Source: a virus
DNA: 32,014 nucleotides
Direction: 5' to 3' (one strand)
IMG/VR virus record: IMGVR_UViG_3300037247_000327
Location: 1-32,014 of that record
Shown here: positions 14,907 to 21,669 of the stretch, one piece after another
How positions within the stretch are numbered: position 1 is the first letter of the stretch
Layout: every line of letters starts with the position of its first letter
Made by a program: the position numbers and the translations under genes
Notes under the pieces: generated by a model
Database searches by the model: none
What the model saw: only the letters and a program-made list of their open reading frames with translations
Told to the model about the DNA's origin: nothing

Positions 14907-15466
14907 CAGCAACAGACGACTACACGATCATGCGCAAAATCAGGCTCATTAGGAAACACGCCTCCGAACTGTCCAGGCTCGCACCGTCGGATGCCGGCAT
15001 CGCGGACGCCTGCGGACTCACCAGGGAAATCGAGGTGCTACTCGGCGAGACACGACGCAGCTGGGAACAAGTAGCAGCGGACGAGATGGAACCCATCCAC
15101 AACCACGACAGAAGTGAGCGTGTGAACCCGTACGACCGTGGAACGCCTGTAGCTGTCGGCAAACAGTACGAGCTGGTTCCGACATACAAGACAGACAGGT
15201 CGTACAACTCGCCTGCGATCCTTGCCGGGTTGGCCGGTGCGGACGGCACGATCCTACAGGCACTCCGGTTGGCGATGGACGTTGATGCTGTCCGCTTGAC
15301 GTGGCGGTTCACACAGTTGAAACGGCTACTGTCGGATCAGCGGGTTCCTCTGCGTATCGAATATCAGGAGATCAATGATGATGCTGGGACGGATGGTGCC
15401 ATGATTGGTGAGTACACGTACCAGTCGGGGATGAAACGGGTACCGGTCAAGGGAGAGGCATCATGA
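14903..15466 (+). CDS. Unknown protein, 187 aa
   Basis: ATG 14903 (MTATDDYTIMRKIRLIRK) overlaps the HTH gene by an ATGA; a longer frame would extend into that gene. The N-terminal half is helical and charged (residues 10-70). The second half contains SPAILAGLAGADGTILQALRLAMDVDAVRLTW and a strand pair (VPLRIEYQEI, IGEYTYQSGMKRV). No catalytic or nucleotide-binding motif is recognised. It is one of the longer unannotated early genes. Confidence 0.7.
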   Translation: MTATDDYTIMRKIRLIRKHASELSRLAPSDAGIADACGLTREIEVLLGETRRSWEQVAADEMEPIHNHDRSERVNPYDRGTPVAVGKQYELVPTYKTDRSYNSPAILAGLAGADGTILQALRLAMDVDAVRLTWRFTQLKRLLSDQRVPLRIEYQEINDDAGTDGAMIGEYTYQSGMKRVPVKGEAS

Positions 15467-15561
15467 GCGACGATGCGAAGAGTCTGATCCTCATCACCAT
15501 CATCCTCACACTCCTAATGATCGGTGTCCTGCTGGCGGCGCAGACAGAGTTGAAGATCTGA
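15463..15561 (+). CDS. Tiny membrane protein, 32 aa
   Basis: The ATG at 15463 overlaps the upstream stop, GGGAGAGG lies just before it, and the TGA shares one base with the next ATG. After MSDDAKS there is a single hydrophobic segment of about 19 residues (LILITIILTLLMIGVLLAA) and a short tail. Tight packing on both sides supports translation. It may be an accessory membrane protein; no function can be given. Confidence 0.55.
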   Translation: MSDDAKSLILITIILTLLMIGVLLAAQTELKI

Positions 15562-15791
15562 TGACGCACACGGAACGTGTCAAACAGATGCTCCGCACAA
15601 GACGCGCCGTCTGCGCCACATCGTTTCTTGCAGCGAACATGCCGGCAGCTAGGAACCGTGTCGGGGATCTCCGCAAACTCGGTTGGGTGATTGACTCTAA
15701 ACACCAATGCCAAGACGCTAATCATGCCCATGAGACGTGGCAGATTGAGTATCGGCTGATCGCAGAACCCGGCCAGTTGAGGTTGGGGTAG
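15561..15791 (+). CDS. Winged-helix DNA-binding protein, 76 aa
   Basis: The sequence has VKQMLRTRRAVCATSFLAANMPAARNRVGDLRKLGWVIDS (about residues 7-46), then WQIEYRLI. This is the small phage winged-helix plan, in which a recognition helix (ARNRVGDLRKLGW) is followed by a beta wing and a final Tyr-Arg-Leu strand. The start shares a base with the previous stop. It is a likely transcription regulator or DNA-binding accessory factor. Confidence 0.7.
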   Translation: MTHTERVKQMLRTRRAVCATSFLAANMPAARNRVGDLRKLGWVIDSKHQCQDANHAHETWQIEYRLIAEPGQLRLG

Positions 15792-15812
15792 CAATCTGTC
15801 CTACCATGAGGT

Positions 15813-15818
15813 TATAAT
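15813..15818 (+). promoter_or_regulatory. Possible -10 element
   Basis: A perfect TATAAT lies in the 53-base gap before the gene at 15845, but no -35-like hexamer is found at a usual distance. This could be a secondary promoter for the recombination genes or chance. Confidence 0.3.
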
Positions 15819-15844
15819 GACAGGAACCGGCAACAGGAGGAAGA

Positions 15845-16081
15845 ATGAAAAGCCAAGGACCACCGTTAACCAAAACCAAAACTAGCCCCAGCGCGTACGC
15901 TGCATTGGCGAAAGACGCCGTTGAAAATCCGCATGAATGGTTCGAACTTGAAATCCAAGGGGTTACTAGCGGCACAACTAATCGCATTGCCTATTCGCTA
16001 GCGAAGCTTCTCTGCGACATCGTACAGCGTGAAGGCGTCGTCTATGTCCGTTACAACGGAGGAGATGTTCGGCCCGACTGA
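15845..16081 (+). CDS. Unknown small protein, 78 aa
   Basis: Starts at ATG 15845 after GGCAACAGGAGGAAGA, a leader similar to those before 13367 and 16100. The N-terminal 18 residues are Lys/Pro/Ser-rich. The rest is a compact alpha/beta unit (WFELEIQGVTSG, NRIAYSLAKLLCDIVQREGVVYVRYNGG). It lies directly before the ERF gene, so a recombination-linked role is possible. No family is recognised. Confidence 0.65.
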   Translation: MKSQGPPLTKTKTSPSAYAALAKDAVENPHEWFELEIQGVTSGTTNRIAYSLAKLLCDIVQREGVVYVRYNGGDVRPD

Positions 16082-16099
16082 CCAGCAACAGGAGGAACC

Positions 16100-16738
16100 A
16101 TGACAGAGACTATCCACCAATCCATTCTGAAAGTGTCGGCAGCGATCGGTGCCATCGGGAAGGACAAGCGAGCAGACATCAAGACGCAGTCCGGCCAGAA
16201 CTTCTCATACCAGTTTCGTGGCATCGACGATGTGCTTGATGCGCTGCATCCGGCACTCATCGAATGTGGAGTCACGATCACACCCCAGGTGCAGGCTGTA
16301 CTGCCTATACAAGACGGAGTGCTGCTCACCATCGATTATCTGATCGGAAACGTTGCTGGTGAGACGATCGTCGCGACGTTTGTCGGTGAAGGTAGGGATC
16401 GTGGCGACAAGGCTGCTCAGAAGGCACAGTCGAATGCGTACAAGTACATGGCGTTTCAAACGTTCTGCATCCCTGTCGATGTGGCTGACAGTGACAACAA
16501 CCAGTATGAGCAGCCTGAGGACAAACCGCCTTCGTTGGCTGAGAAGCGGATGAAGAAGATCAAAGACGCAGCATGGATACACACGACTGGCACCGAAGAG
16601 GACCGGATTGCAGAGACGAAGAAGATCGTTGCTCAGGTCATCGCGTCGTATGGTGGGGAGCCGAGGAATCAGACGGATGTGGATGCGATCATATCCAACA
16701 TCGAAGAGATGTTCAACGAGGAGAACGACGATGGGTGA
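16100..16738 (+). CDS. erf: ERF-family single-strand annealing protein, 212 aa
   Basis: Promotes annealing of complementary single strands in phage recombination and genome circularisation. The family signature is present: an N-terminal helix (SILKVSAAIGAIGK), FSYQFRGIDDVLDALHPALIECGVTI (residues 35-60), strands around LLTIDY, then GRDRGDKAAQKAQSNAYKYM and FQTFCIPVD (about 98-127). The C-terminal third is a charged helical tail, probably for SSB or partner contact. It has a strong RBS (CAACAGGAGGAACC). It ends EENDDG, a junction cassette covering the next start. No accompanying exonuclease is seen in the window. Confidence 0.88.
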   Translation: MTETIHQSILKVSAAIGAIGKDKRADIKTQSGQNFSYQFRGIDDVLDALHPALIECGVTITPQVQAVLPIQDGVLLTIDYLIGNVAGETIVATFVGEGRDRGDKAAQKAQSNAYKYMAFQTFCIPVDVADSDNNQYEQPEDKPPSLAEKRMKKIKDAAWIHTTGTEEDRIAETKKIVAQVIASYGGEPRNQTDVDAIISNIEEMFNEENDDG

Positions 16739-16955
16739 GCGACAAGTGAATACGGAACGAATGAACATCTTGATTGGATGCGGCTTCCTGTTGACGATGG
16801 CCGTCGTGGTGTTCGCCGTTGTCGTTCTGCTCGTCAGGAAAGCAGTTGAGCACGGTTGGATGTACTCAGCGTCGCTGGTTGCAGGGGTTGTTATTCTCGT
16901 TGGAGTTGTCTATTGGCTGGTCGAAGTTTGGGCTTTTGGGGGCAGCGATGAGTGA
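16731..16955 (+). CDS. Two-helix membrane protein, 74 aa
   Basis: ATG 16731 sits behind GAGGAGAACGACG in the tail of the ERF gene. Two hydrophobic segments (about residues 12-34 and 45-66: ILIGCGFLLTMAVVVFAVVV and SLVAGVVILVGVVYWLVEV) make a small inner-membrane hairpin. The end overlaps the next gene. Size would suit a holin-like or exclusion protein, but a holin is present elsewhere, so function stays open. Confidence 0.65.
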   Translation: MGERQVNTERMNILIGCGFLLTMAVVVFAVVVLLVRKAVEHGWMYSASLVAGVVILVGVVYWLVEVWAFGGSDE

Positions 16956-17232
16956 CCTACCGACAAGAGAAGAAGCGTTGAATGTTCACGCCACCTTTGA
17001 GGGTGATAGGTTTGTTCTGTCTTTGGATGATTGGAGAATCGTTCAACACATCACCCATGAATACGGTAGCGAACGGTTGCAGACTCGTCAGGAGATCATC
17101 GACTCGACCGATTGGGAAATGATGTCTGCTGCTTTGTTTGAGTGGGCAGTAGATGAGATGGAGAACGTGTCATTGCCTGACGGCACCCAGTTGGCAAATT
17201 TGTTCGCTGCTGCGTTGGGTGAGCAACCATGA
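16948..17232 (+). CDS. Unknown acidic protein, 94 aa
   Basis: ATG 16948 (MSDLPTREEALNVHA) overlaps the previous gene. The protein is acidic and helical (DDWRIVQHITHEYG, MMSAALFEWAVDEMENV) and ends AALGEQP. The DNA of that end plus the next start (GGTGAGCAACCATGAG) is repeated at 17405 and 21655. Function unknown. Confidence 0.65.
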   Translation: MSDLPTREEALNVHATFEGDRFVLSLDDWRIVQHITHEYGSERLQTRQEIIDSTDWEMMSAALFEWAVDEMENVSLPDGTQLANLFAAALGEQP

Positions 17233-17420
17233 GGGACCTGACGTTTGAGTTCCGTAAAGCCCAGTCGTTCGGCATTGGTGTGTTTTGGAACCGTCGTTCG
17301 ATGCACGATTATGGATGGTTCGGTATCGAATTGCCGTTCTGTACTCTGGTGTGGGAGTGGCAACCGGATTGGGAAGCCTTTGATGCCGCATACGGAACGG
17401 GCAATGGTGAGCAACCATGA
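17229..17420 (+). CDS. Aromatic-rich small protein, 63 aa
   Basis: ATG 17229 overlaps the prior stop (ATGA). Rich in Trp/Phe/Tyr with alternating strands: LTFEFRKAQSFGIGVFW, YGWFGIELPFCTLVWEWQPDW. This is a likely compact beta fold. It ends GNGEQP, the second copy of the GEQP junction cassette. No family is recognised; similar aromatic-rich small proteins of unknown role occur in phages. Confidence 0.65.
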   Translation: MRDLTFEFRKAQSFGIGVFWNRRSMHDYGWFGIELPFCTLVWEWQPDWEAFDAAYGTGNGEQP

Positions 17421-17671
17421 GTGACCTCGAATTAGGATGCTGGTTCGATATGGGTGACGCCGTGTGCCTACTGCCCGATGAGCACGACGGCCCGCACCAG
17501 CCAACTCCCGACAGCGAAATCATGGTCAGCCTCGTATCGAAGCGGCTACGTCCGGATGTGACACCCGTCACACAGCCACCTATCGGGCTGAGAGGCGTCG
17601 TACTGTCTGTGACGCTGTCAATCCCTTGGTGGATCGGGGCGTATCAGATCATACGATGGATACTGCGATGA
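17417..17671 (+). CDS. Unknown protein with membrane-type C-terminus, 84 aa
   Basis: Starts MSDLELGCWFDMGDAVCLLPDEHDGPH at 17417, after the GEQP cassette. The spacing C...C...H..GPH resembles small metal-binding phage proteins. The last 26 residues (LRGVVLSVTLSIPWWIGAYQIIRWIL) are hydrophobic with Trp and could anchor in the membrane. The end overlaps the cytosine methyltransferase start by an ATGA. Confidence 0.6.
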   Translation: MSDLELGCWFDMGDAVCLLPDEHDGPHQPTPDSEIMVSLVSKRLRPDVTPVTQPPIGLRGVVLSVTLSIPWWIGAYQIIRWILR

Positions 17672-18342
17672 GGATTCTCGATTTGTTCTGCGGTGCCGGC
17701 GGTGCAGCGATGGGCTATCATCAGGCGCTGCCTTCGGCGCAGATAGTCGGGATTGACAACCAGGCTCAACCCAACTACCCATTCGAATTCATACAGGCCG
17801 ACGCGCTCACTCCTCCCGTCGATCTTTCAAGCTTCGATCTGATTCATGCGTCGCCGCCATGCCAGGCGTATTCGATCGCCGGTCGAGCGTTCCCGGTACT
17901 CCGCGACGGACGCTACCCAGATCTCATCCCAGCCGTCCGTAACCTCATCGGACATCTCCCGCACGTCATCGAGAACGTCCCCGGCGCTCCACTAATTGAA
18001 CCCGCGATTCTGTGCGGATCCATGTTCGGACTCTCCGCGTACGATCCCGATATGGGCAGGGTGATGCACCTCCGCCGTCATCGATTGTTTGAAATGTCGT
18101 TCCCGATTCTGACACCACCCGACACATGCGCCCTGCATCGTGGAAGCATCGCGGGCGTCTACGGTGGCGGCGGCAACGACAGGAAACGCACTCTCCGCGA
18201 CGGACGGACACAACGCGGCGGGTACACACCGAAGGCTGATGTGCGTCGTGCGCTGATGGGGATGGCGTGGGTGACGATGAAAGAAGTGAACGAGGCTATC
18301 CCACCGGCATATACCCGTTTCATCGGTGGCTTCTTGTCATGA
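17668..18342 (+). CDS. C5-cytosine DNA methyltransferase, 224 aa
   Basis: Methylates cytosine at C5 using SAM. Motif I is LDLFCGAGGAAMGYH (residues 4-18), motif IV SPPCQAYS has the catalytic Cys65, motif VI is ENV at 102-104, RRHRLFE matches motif VIII, and EAIPPAYTRFIGGF at the end matches motifs IX-X. It is short for the family, leaving a small target-recognition region (about 145-190, Gly/Arg-rich), as in other compact phage enzymes. The start is the ATG overlapping the upstream stop; earlier in-frame ATGs lie in the upstream gene. It overlaps an HNH nuclease gene directly downstream. Confidence 0.92.
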   Translation: MRILDLFCGAGGAAMGYHQALPSAQIVGIDNQAQPNYPFEFIQADALTPPVDLSSFDLIHASPPCQAYSIAGRAFPVLRDGRYPDLIPAVRNLIGHLPHVIENVPGAPLIEPAILCGSMFGLSAYDPDMGRVMHLRRHRLFEMSFPILTPPDTCALHRGSIAGVYGGGGNDRKRTLRDGRTQRGGYTPKADVRRALMGMAWVTMKEVNEAIPPAYTRFIGGFLS

Positions 18343-18608
18343 GTATCCGTTCCGTGTTGCGTGCCGAGGCAATCATCCGAGCCGACTACCGCTGCGAATG
18401 GCCGAGCTGCGACATGCCGGCATCACCTACACGGGGCCCGTTGGAGATGTCTCACATCATCCCGTTGGGTTCTGGCGGCGAGGACACGTTGGAGAATGTG
18501 TGGATGCTGGATCGATTTCACCACGACTTGTACGACGGTCGTTCCCCGTTCAAGCGTCGCGAGCTCCGTCTGTTGGTGATGGAGTTGATGAGGCTGCGTC
18601 GTGGGTGA
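18339..18608 (+). CDS. HNH endonuclease, 89 aa
   Basis: ATG 18339 overlaps the methyltransferase stop. The fold is a minimal HNH: RCEWPSCDMP (first Cys pair, residues 18-27), then LEMSHIIPLGSGGEDTLENVWMLDRFHHDLYDG with His (SHIIP), Asn (ENVW) and His (FHHDLYD) in order. These are the expected His-Asn-His metal and catalytic residues. A helical C-terminus follows. Tight coupling to a cytosine methyltransferase raises the possibility of a small restriction-modification pair. Alternatives are a packaging-associated or homing nuclease. Confidence 0.85.
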   Translation: MSIRSVLRAEAIIRADYRCEWPSCDMPASPTRGPLEMSHIIPLGSGGEDTLENVWMLDRFHHDLYDGRSPFKRRELRLLVMELMRLRRG

Positions 18609-18695
18609 ACTGAGTCCGCCGTGGGGTTTCCCTGCCACGACGGACCCTGCTACTATGGATGACAACTACATCACCTATCAGGAAGCGTAGCACGG
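18609..18695 (+). other. Short gap before the second HNH gene
   Basis: This 87-base gap contains no supported gene. It has a TACTAT hexamer near 18650 and an 11-codon ATG...TAG frame (MDDNYITYQEA) with no ribosome binding site. A promoter or leader is possible but weak. Confidence 0.3.
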
Positions 18696-19169
18696 ATGAA
18701 ACGAACCACCGCCAACCGGCTCCCCATAGAGATCACTGATACACTCACTCAGCGAATTAGCTCGCGGCTCTCCCCTCCTACAAATGCGGGATGTCTCCTT
18801 TGGCTTGGATCAAGACTTCCAGCGGGATATGGCCGGATCAGTGTCAAAATTGATGGGCAGTACCACAACATCTATACGCATCGATATGTAGCAACTGCAA
18901 CGTACGGCCCGATCCCAGATGACATGGTTGTTGATCACCTCTGCCACAACCCACCGTGCTGTGAGCCCACACATCTCGATATCACAACACACACCGAGAA
19001 CTCGGTATATCGATCCAACGGGAAGCATCCGGCGCTGGTTCGGCTTGCGTTGACACATTGCCGTAACGGCCACGAGTACACAGATGCAACCACAGGTAGA
19101 CGTGCCAACGGCAGCAGACGATGTTTGGAATGCAGACGTGAATGGCTACAGCGACAGAACCGATTATGA
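18696..19169 (+). CDS. HNH (homing-type) endonuclease, 157 aa
   Basis: N-terminal CLLWLGSRLPAGYGRISV (residues 29-46) and TH-RYVATATYGPIPDDMVVDHLCHNPPCCEPTHLDITTHTEN (about 67-108) carry the DHLCHNPPCCEPTHL form of HNH found in free-standing phage homing endonucleases. A C-terminal CRNGHEYT ... RRCLECRREW adds a second zinc cluster. It probably makes site-specific nicks or breaks that help the gene spread. Start at ATG 18696 with GGAAG upstream. It is inserted between the C5 methyltransferase/HNH pair and the replication genes, and ends in an ATGA overlap with the initiator. Confidence 0.88.
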   Translation: MKRTTANRLPIEITDTLTQRISSRLSPPTNAGCLLWLGSRLPAGYGRISVKIDGQYHNIYTHRYVATATYGPIPDDMVVDHLCHNPPCCEPTHLDITTHTENSVYRSNGKHPALVRLALTHCRNGHEYTDATTGRRANGSRRCLECRREWLQRQNRL

Positions 19170-19954
19170 GTGTCAAAGTCATGTCAATGGTGTGGGAATC
19201 CGGCCTCCCAAAGAACCAGAAAATGACACTCCTCGCCTATGCGGATCACGCCAACGACGACGGCACTTCCGTATATCCCGGTGAGGACAAGATGACTGAC
19301 AAGACTTCTGATTCTGCTGGCAACGTTCGCCGCGTCACGAAGCTGCTCATCAAGGACGGTTTGTTGATCCAGGTGAAGCGTGGACATCGAGGCCAACGCG
19401 CCGAGTTCCGTATCGAACTCGAACGGTTAGCCGCGCATATTGCGCGCCATTCTGAAGCGTTGAAAGGCGCGCGTGACGGGAAGGAAAGGCGCGCAGAATC
19501 GGGAGATAGGCGCGCGTCACAGTCAGGAAAGGCGCGCGGTGGGGCCACCCCAAACCATCAAGAGCCATCAGAACCGTCAGAGAACCATCAGTTAGCGCAC
19601 AGCGCGCCAGAGATCCGTGAACTGAACAAAGGTGAGTACCACACGGCGATGAAGAACGCTCTCGTCGTAGCGATGGGCTGGGAAGTCGATGAGATCCCAA
19701 AAGCACAGTGGGGCCGCATCGAAGCCGCTGCGAAGATGCTCACCGAGATCATGGCGCATCCTGACGAAGTGTGGCGCCGGGCCCAGGTGTATCGGGTGAA
19801 TATGGCTGGTGCGACGATGACACCGAACGCTATCGCCGTGAATTGGGCAGACCTTGCCACACCACGCGAACCGATATCGGCCAGACAGGTACGTCGGGCA
19901 GCGGTACGCGCAAGCTCTCGGGCTGCGATTGCTGCATTGAAGGAGTCCGAATGA
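19166..19954 (+). CDS. Replication initiator with N-terminal helix-turn-helix, 262 aa
   Basis: Residues 1-85 (MSVKVMSMVWESGLPKNQKM, YADHANDDGTSVYPGEDKMT, NVRRVTKLLIKDGLLIQV) form the winged-HTH typical of phage replication-organiser proteins. Residues 100-145 are a polar linker. From about 155 a helical domain follows (YHTAMKNALVVAMGW...), as in DnaD/lambda-O-like initiators. The DNA encoding the linker carries regularly spaced iterons. I chose ATG 19166 (ATGA overlap); 19142 is an in-frame alternative. It is followed by a probable helicase loader. Confidence 0.78.
   Translation: MSVKVMSMVWESGLPKNQKMTLLAYADHANDDGTSVYPGEDKMTDKTSDSAGNVRRVTKLLIKDGLLIQVKRGHRGQRAEFRIELERLAAHIARHSEALKGARDGKERRAESGDRRASQSGKARGGATPNHQEPSEPSENHQLAHSAPEIRELNKGEYHTAMKNALVVAMGWEVDEIPKAQWGRIEAAAKMLTEIMAHPDEVWRRAQVYRVNMAGATMTPNAIAVNWADLATPREPISARQVRRAAVRASSRAAIAALKESE
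19465..19537 (+). repeat. Four iterons, candidate replication origin
   Basis: AGGCGCGC occurs at 19465, 19487, 19508 and 19530, with surrounding consensus GAAAGGCGCGCG. Spacing is 22, 21 and 22 bases, two helical turns, so all copies face the same side of the helix. The copies fall in all three codon phases of the initiator gene, which argues for DNA-level rather than protein-level selection. Inverted GCGCGCC copies flank them at 19442 and 19602. Lambda's origin has the same arrangement inside gene O. Confidence 0.72.
19553..19591 (+). repeat. Short direct repeats next to the iterons
   Basis: GARCCRTCAG-like copies lie at 19562, 19571 and 19582, preceded by a weaker one at 19553. They encode a Glu/Pro/Ser/His-rich part of the linker. 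This stretch is less GC-rich than the iterons and could be the unwinding side of an origin; it could equally be linker low complexity. Confidence 0.45.
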
Positions 19955-20382
19955 ACGCATCCGATTGGGACGACATTGTCGGATTCGTGTCGAAACGGTA
20001 CCCCGACAACCAGTACACCTGTGAAGACACGATTGTCATGTTTGAGGATTTGAAAGATTTCGATGCGTCTGACGTGTGGTCAGCGATGAACCATTACCAC
20101 GAGGAGGGCCACAGCTTCCCACCGAACGCGTCGCTGCTGCTATCGAGGGCTATCGACGAGCGCCACAAGTCAGCGAGAGAGGACATGTACCGAGGCACAC
20201 CAGAGGCGAGAGGGAAACCGCTGCCGCAGCCAGAACCGATCGAATGGTCCGAATATGTTGTGAAACGGTTCGGTGAGAAGCTGTCATGGAACGACGCTAT
20301 TGCACGGATACATGCGCAGATGAGGCCGTGCAACACGAAGACATGCGATTTGCATTACCCAATGAAAGTAGGAGCAGAATGA
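19951..20382 (+). CDS. Probable helicase-loader-like replication protein, 143 aa
   Basis: Starts at ATG 19951 after AAGGAGTCCGA, overlapping the initiator stop. The N-terminal plan (WDDIVGFVSKRYPDNQYTCE, FEDLKDFDASDVWSAMNHYH, then FPPNASLL near residues 55-62) resembles phage helicase loaders and related G39P/lambda-P-type domains. A Pro-rich linker and a small C-terminal part with a CNTKTC pair follow. Its place directly after the initiator is the usual location. No helicase is seen in the window, so a host helicase would be the partner. The family call is by pattern and context. Confidence 0.55.
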   Translation: MNASDWDDIVGFVSKRYPDNQYTCEDTIVMFEDLKDFDASDVWSAMNHYHEEGHSFPPNASLLLSRAIDERHKSAREDMYRGTPEARGKPLPQPEPIEWSEYVVKRFGEKLSWNDAIARIHAQMRPCNTKTCDLHYPMKVGAE

Positions 20383-20606
20383 GTCACAAAAAGACAGCTC
20401 AGCCAAGCAAGCCTGCCAAACCCAATCCACCCAAGATGCCACCAGCAACCACAAAGCCGAGGAAGCCGCAGAAGATCACATATCCGCGTCTCTGCAACGC
20501 GATTGAGGAACTCATAGACACCACCGACCTCACGACACAATCCACGATTGCCGAGCTGTTCGACGCTTTGCAGACAGCGTACTTCAAGGATGCGAAAGCG
20601 AAATGA
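20379..20606 (+). CDS. Lys/Pro-rich basic protein, 75 aa
   Basis: ATG 20379 follows GTAGGAGCAGA. The first 33 residues are a disordered Lys/Pro stretch (KKTAQPSKPAKPNPPK and on). A helical end follows (RLCNAIEELIDTT, STIAELFDALQTAYF). The basic tail could bind nucleic acid or the phage replication complex. No family is recognised. Confidence 0.65.
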   Translation: MSHKKTAQPSKPAKPNPPKMPPATTKPRKPQKITYPRLCNAIEELIDTTDLTTQSTIAELFDALQTAYFKDAKAK

Positions 20607-20830
20607 CCAAGACAGAGCATCGTATTGTGTGCCGCCTGTTCGGCAAGAAAGGACTCGGCAACTTCCACACAAATCACGTCTGGCTGAAACGCGACAAGAA
20701 GAAGGCCATCCAATCGCTAATCGACTTAACCCATCATGCCGATACGGTGAGTCAAGACCATTTCTACAAGCGTGAAGCCCCATACAGGCGGCAGGAGCGT
20801 GAGGTCACAGAATGGGAGGACACCGAATGA
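20603..20830 (+). CDS. Unknown basic protein, 75 aa
   Basis: ATG 20603 overlaps the previous stop. Highly basic and polar: RIVCRLFGKKGLGNFHTNHVWLKRDKKKAIQSL, then a helix and a charged end (YRRQEREVTEWEDTE). No motif is recognised. DNA or RNA binding is possible from composition only. Confidence 0.6.
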   Translation: MTKTEHRIVCRLFGKKGLGNFHTNHVWLKRDKKKAIQSLIDLTHHADTVSQDHFYKREAPYRRQEREVTEWEDTE

Positions 20831-20982
20831 CCATCAATTGGTCGATCGATGTCGGCTACGTTGCCCCCATCCTCGTATCGTTCATCGTCGTCCCGTTGTT
20901 TGTCGCCGGATGTTGGATACTGCGACTGTCAGGGTTGAGGAACAGGGAGCAGGAACGTTGGGAGAACAACGATGACAGTTGA
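20827..20982 (+). CDS. Small membrane protein, 51 aa
   Basis: ATG 20827 overlaps the upstream stop. One hydrophobic span, residues 11-33 (VAPILVSFIVVPLFVAGCWIL), then a charged tail ending ENNDDS. The final codons GAGAACAACGATGAC are the junction cassette containing the next gene's start. Function unknown. Confidence 0.6.
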   Translation: MTINWSIDVGYVAPILVSFIVVPLFVAGCWILRLSGLRNREQERWENNDDS

Positions 20983-21349
20983 ACCAAGCTACCGAATCGT
21001 TGAGGATGACCCCGAGTTTGGGCAGTACCGTGACCTGACAGAGAACAAACATCAACCGTTACCTGATGGTGTGATGCGATGGTATTCCAGTCAGCACCAC
21101 AGTTACGCCACACCTGATGGCTACCTGGTTCCTGTCAGGCCTGAGACTGAAAACGATTGCGCTAGGGGTTGCGCGACTCATGCGATATGCCGTTTGCAGG
21201 CCATCGCAAACGCATGGAACAGCGCCACAGAGAATAGAGCCAATAGGTATGCGGACGGTCAGATGCTTGGTTGGCGTTTCTGTCTCCGCAATGGGTGGCC
21301 TGAGTTGGCTGTCCTGTTGGATGCTCTCACCGAGGATAACAACGAATGA
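20972..21349 (+). CDS. MTVEP/LLDALTEEN-family small protein, 125 aa
   Basis: Longest early-operon member of the mosaic family: MTVEPSYRI start, ICRLQAIANAWNSAT core (about residues 70-84) and ELAVLLDALTEDNNE end. Between start and core lies an insert with a His/Tyr/Pro-rich segment (HHSYATPDGYLVPVRPET) and Cys pairs (CARGCATHAIC) not found in the others. The end again doubles as the next ribosome binding site and overlaps the next ATG. Function unknown. Confidence 0.75.
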   Translation: MTVEPSYRIVEDDPEFGQYRDLTENKHQPLPDGVMRWYSSQHHSYATPDGYLVPVRPETENDCARGCATHAICRLQAIANAWNSATENRANRYADGQMLGWRFCLRNGWPELAVLLDALTEDNNE

Positions 21350-21669
21350 TCGCTGCCGTCATCATCGCCGCCCTACTGATTCTGTTGGCTGCTGCGGTCG
21401 CCGTCGCATACCAGCAGGCCGATGTGATTCGTGCTTTGAAGGCTCATGTTGTCCGGTTGGAGGAAGCCGTCACTAATGCCCACGAGGGTGACGACAGACG
21501 GGTGTGGGGGCTACGCCCTGATGCGGTGAATCCGATGATTCAACGTGGACGGCCAGATGTGTCACCGACGCGACAAGCAACGATACCTCCTGGTGAAGTG
21601 GTACGGGTTGGTGAAATGGATGTGTGGGACGGGGATGGGTATATGTCAGAGAGAGGTGAGCAACCATGA
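21346..21669 (+). CDS. Membrane-anchored protein, 107 aa
   Basis: ATG 21346 overlaps the upstream stop. Residues 2-22 are strongly hydrophobic (IAAVIIAALLILLAAAVAVAY), followed by a short amphipathic helix (VIRALKAHVVRLEEAV) and a polar domain with no cysteines. Probably one N-terminal membrane anchor. It ends SERGEQP, the third copy of the GEQP junction, leading into the MSD start of the next gene. Confidence 0.65.
   Translation: MIAAVIIAALLILLAAAVAVAYQQADVIRALKAHVVRLEEAVTNAHEGDDRRVWGLRPDAVNPMIQRGRPDVSPTRQATIPPGEVVRVGEMDVWDGDGYMSERGEQP

Noticed and set aside
15777-15818. TTGAGG ... TATAAT as a full promoter
   Set aside because: The spacing is about 30 bases, far too long; only the TATAAT is kept, as a weak candidate.
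16205-16768. 187-residue leftward frame over the ERF gene
   Set aside because: It is an antisense shadow of a gene with clear ERF motifs.
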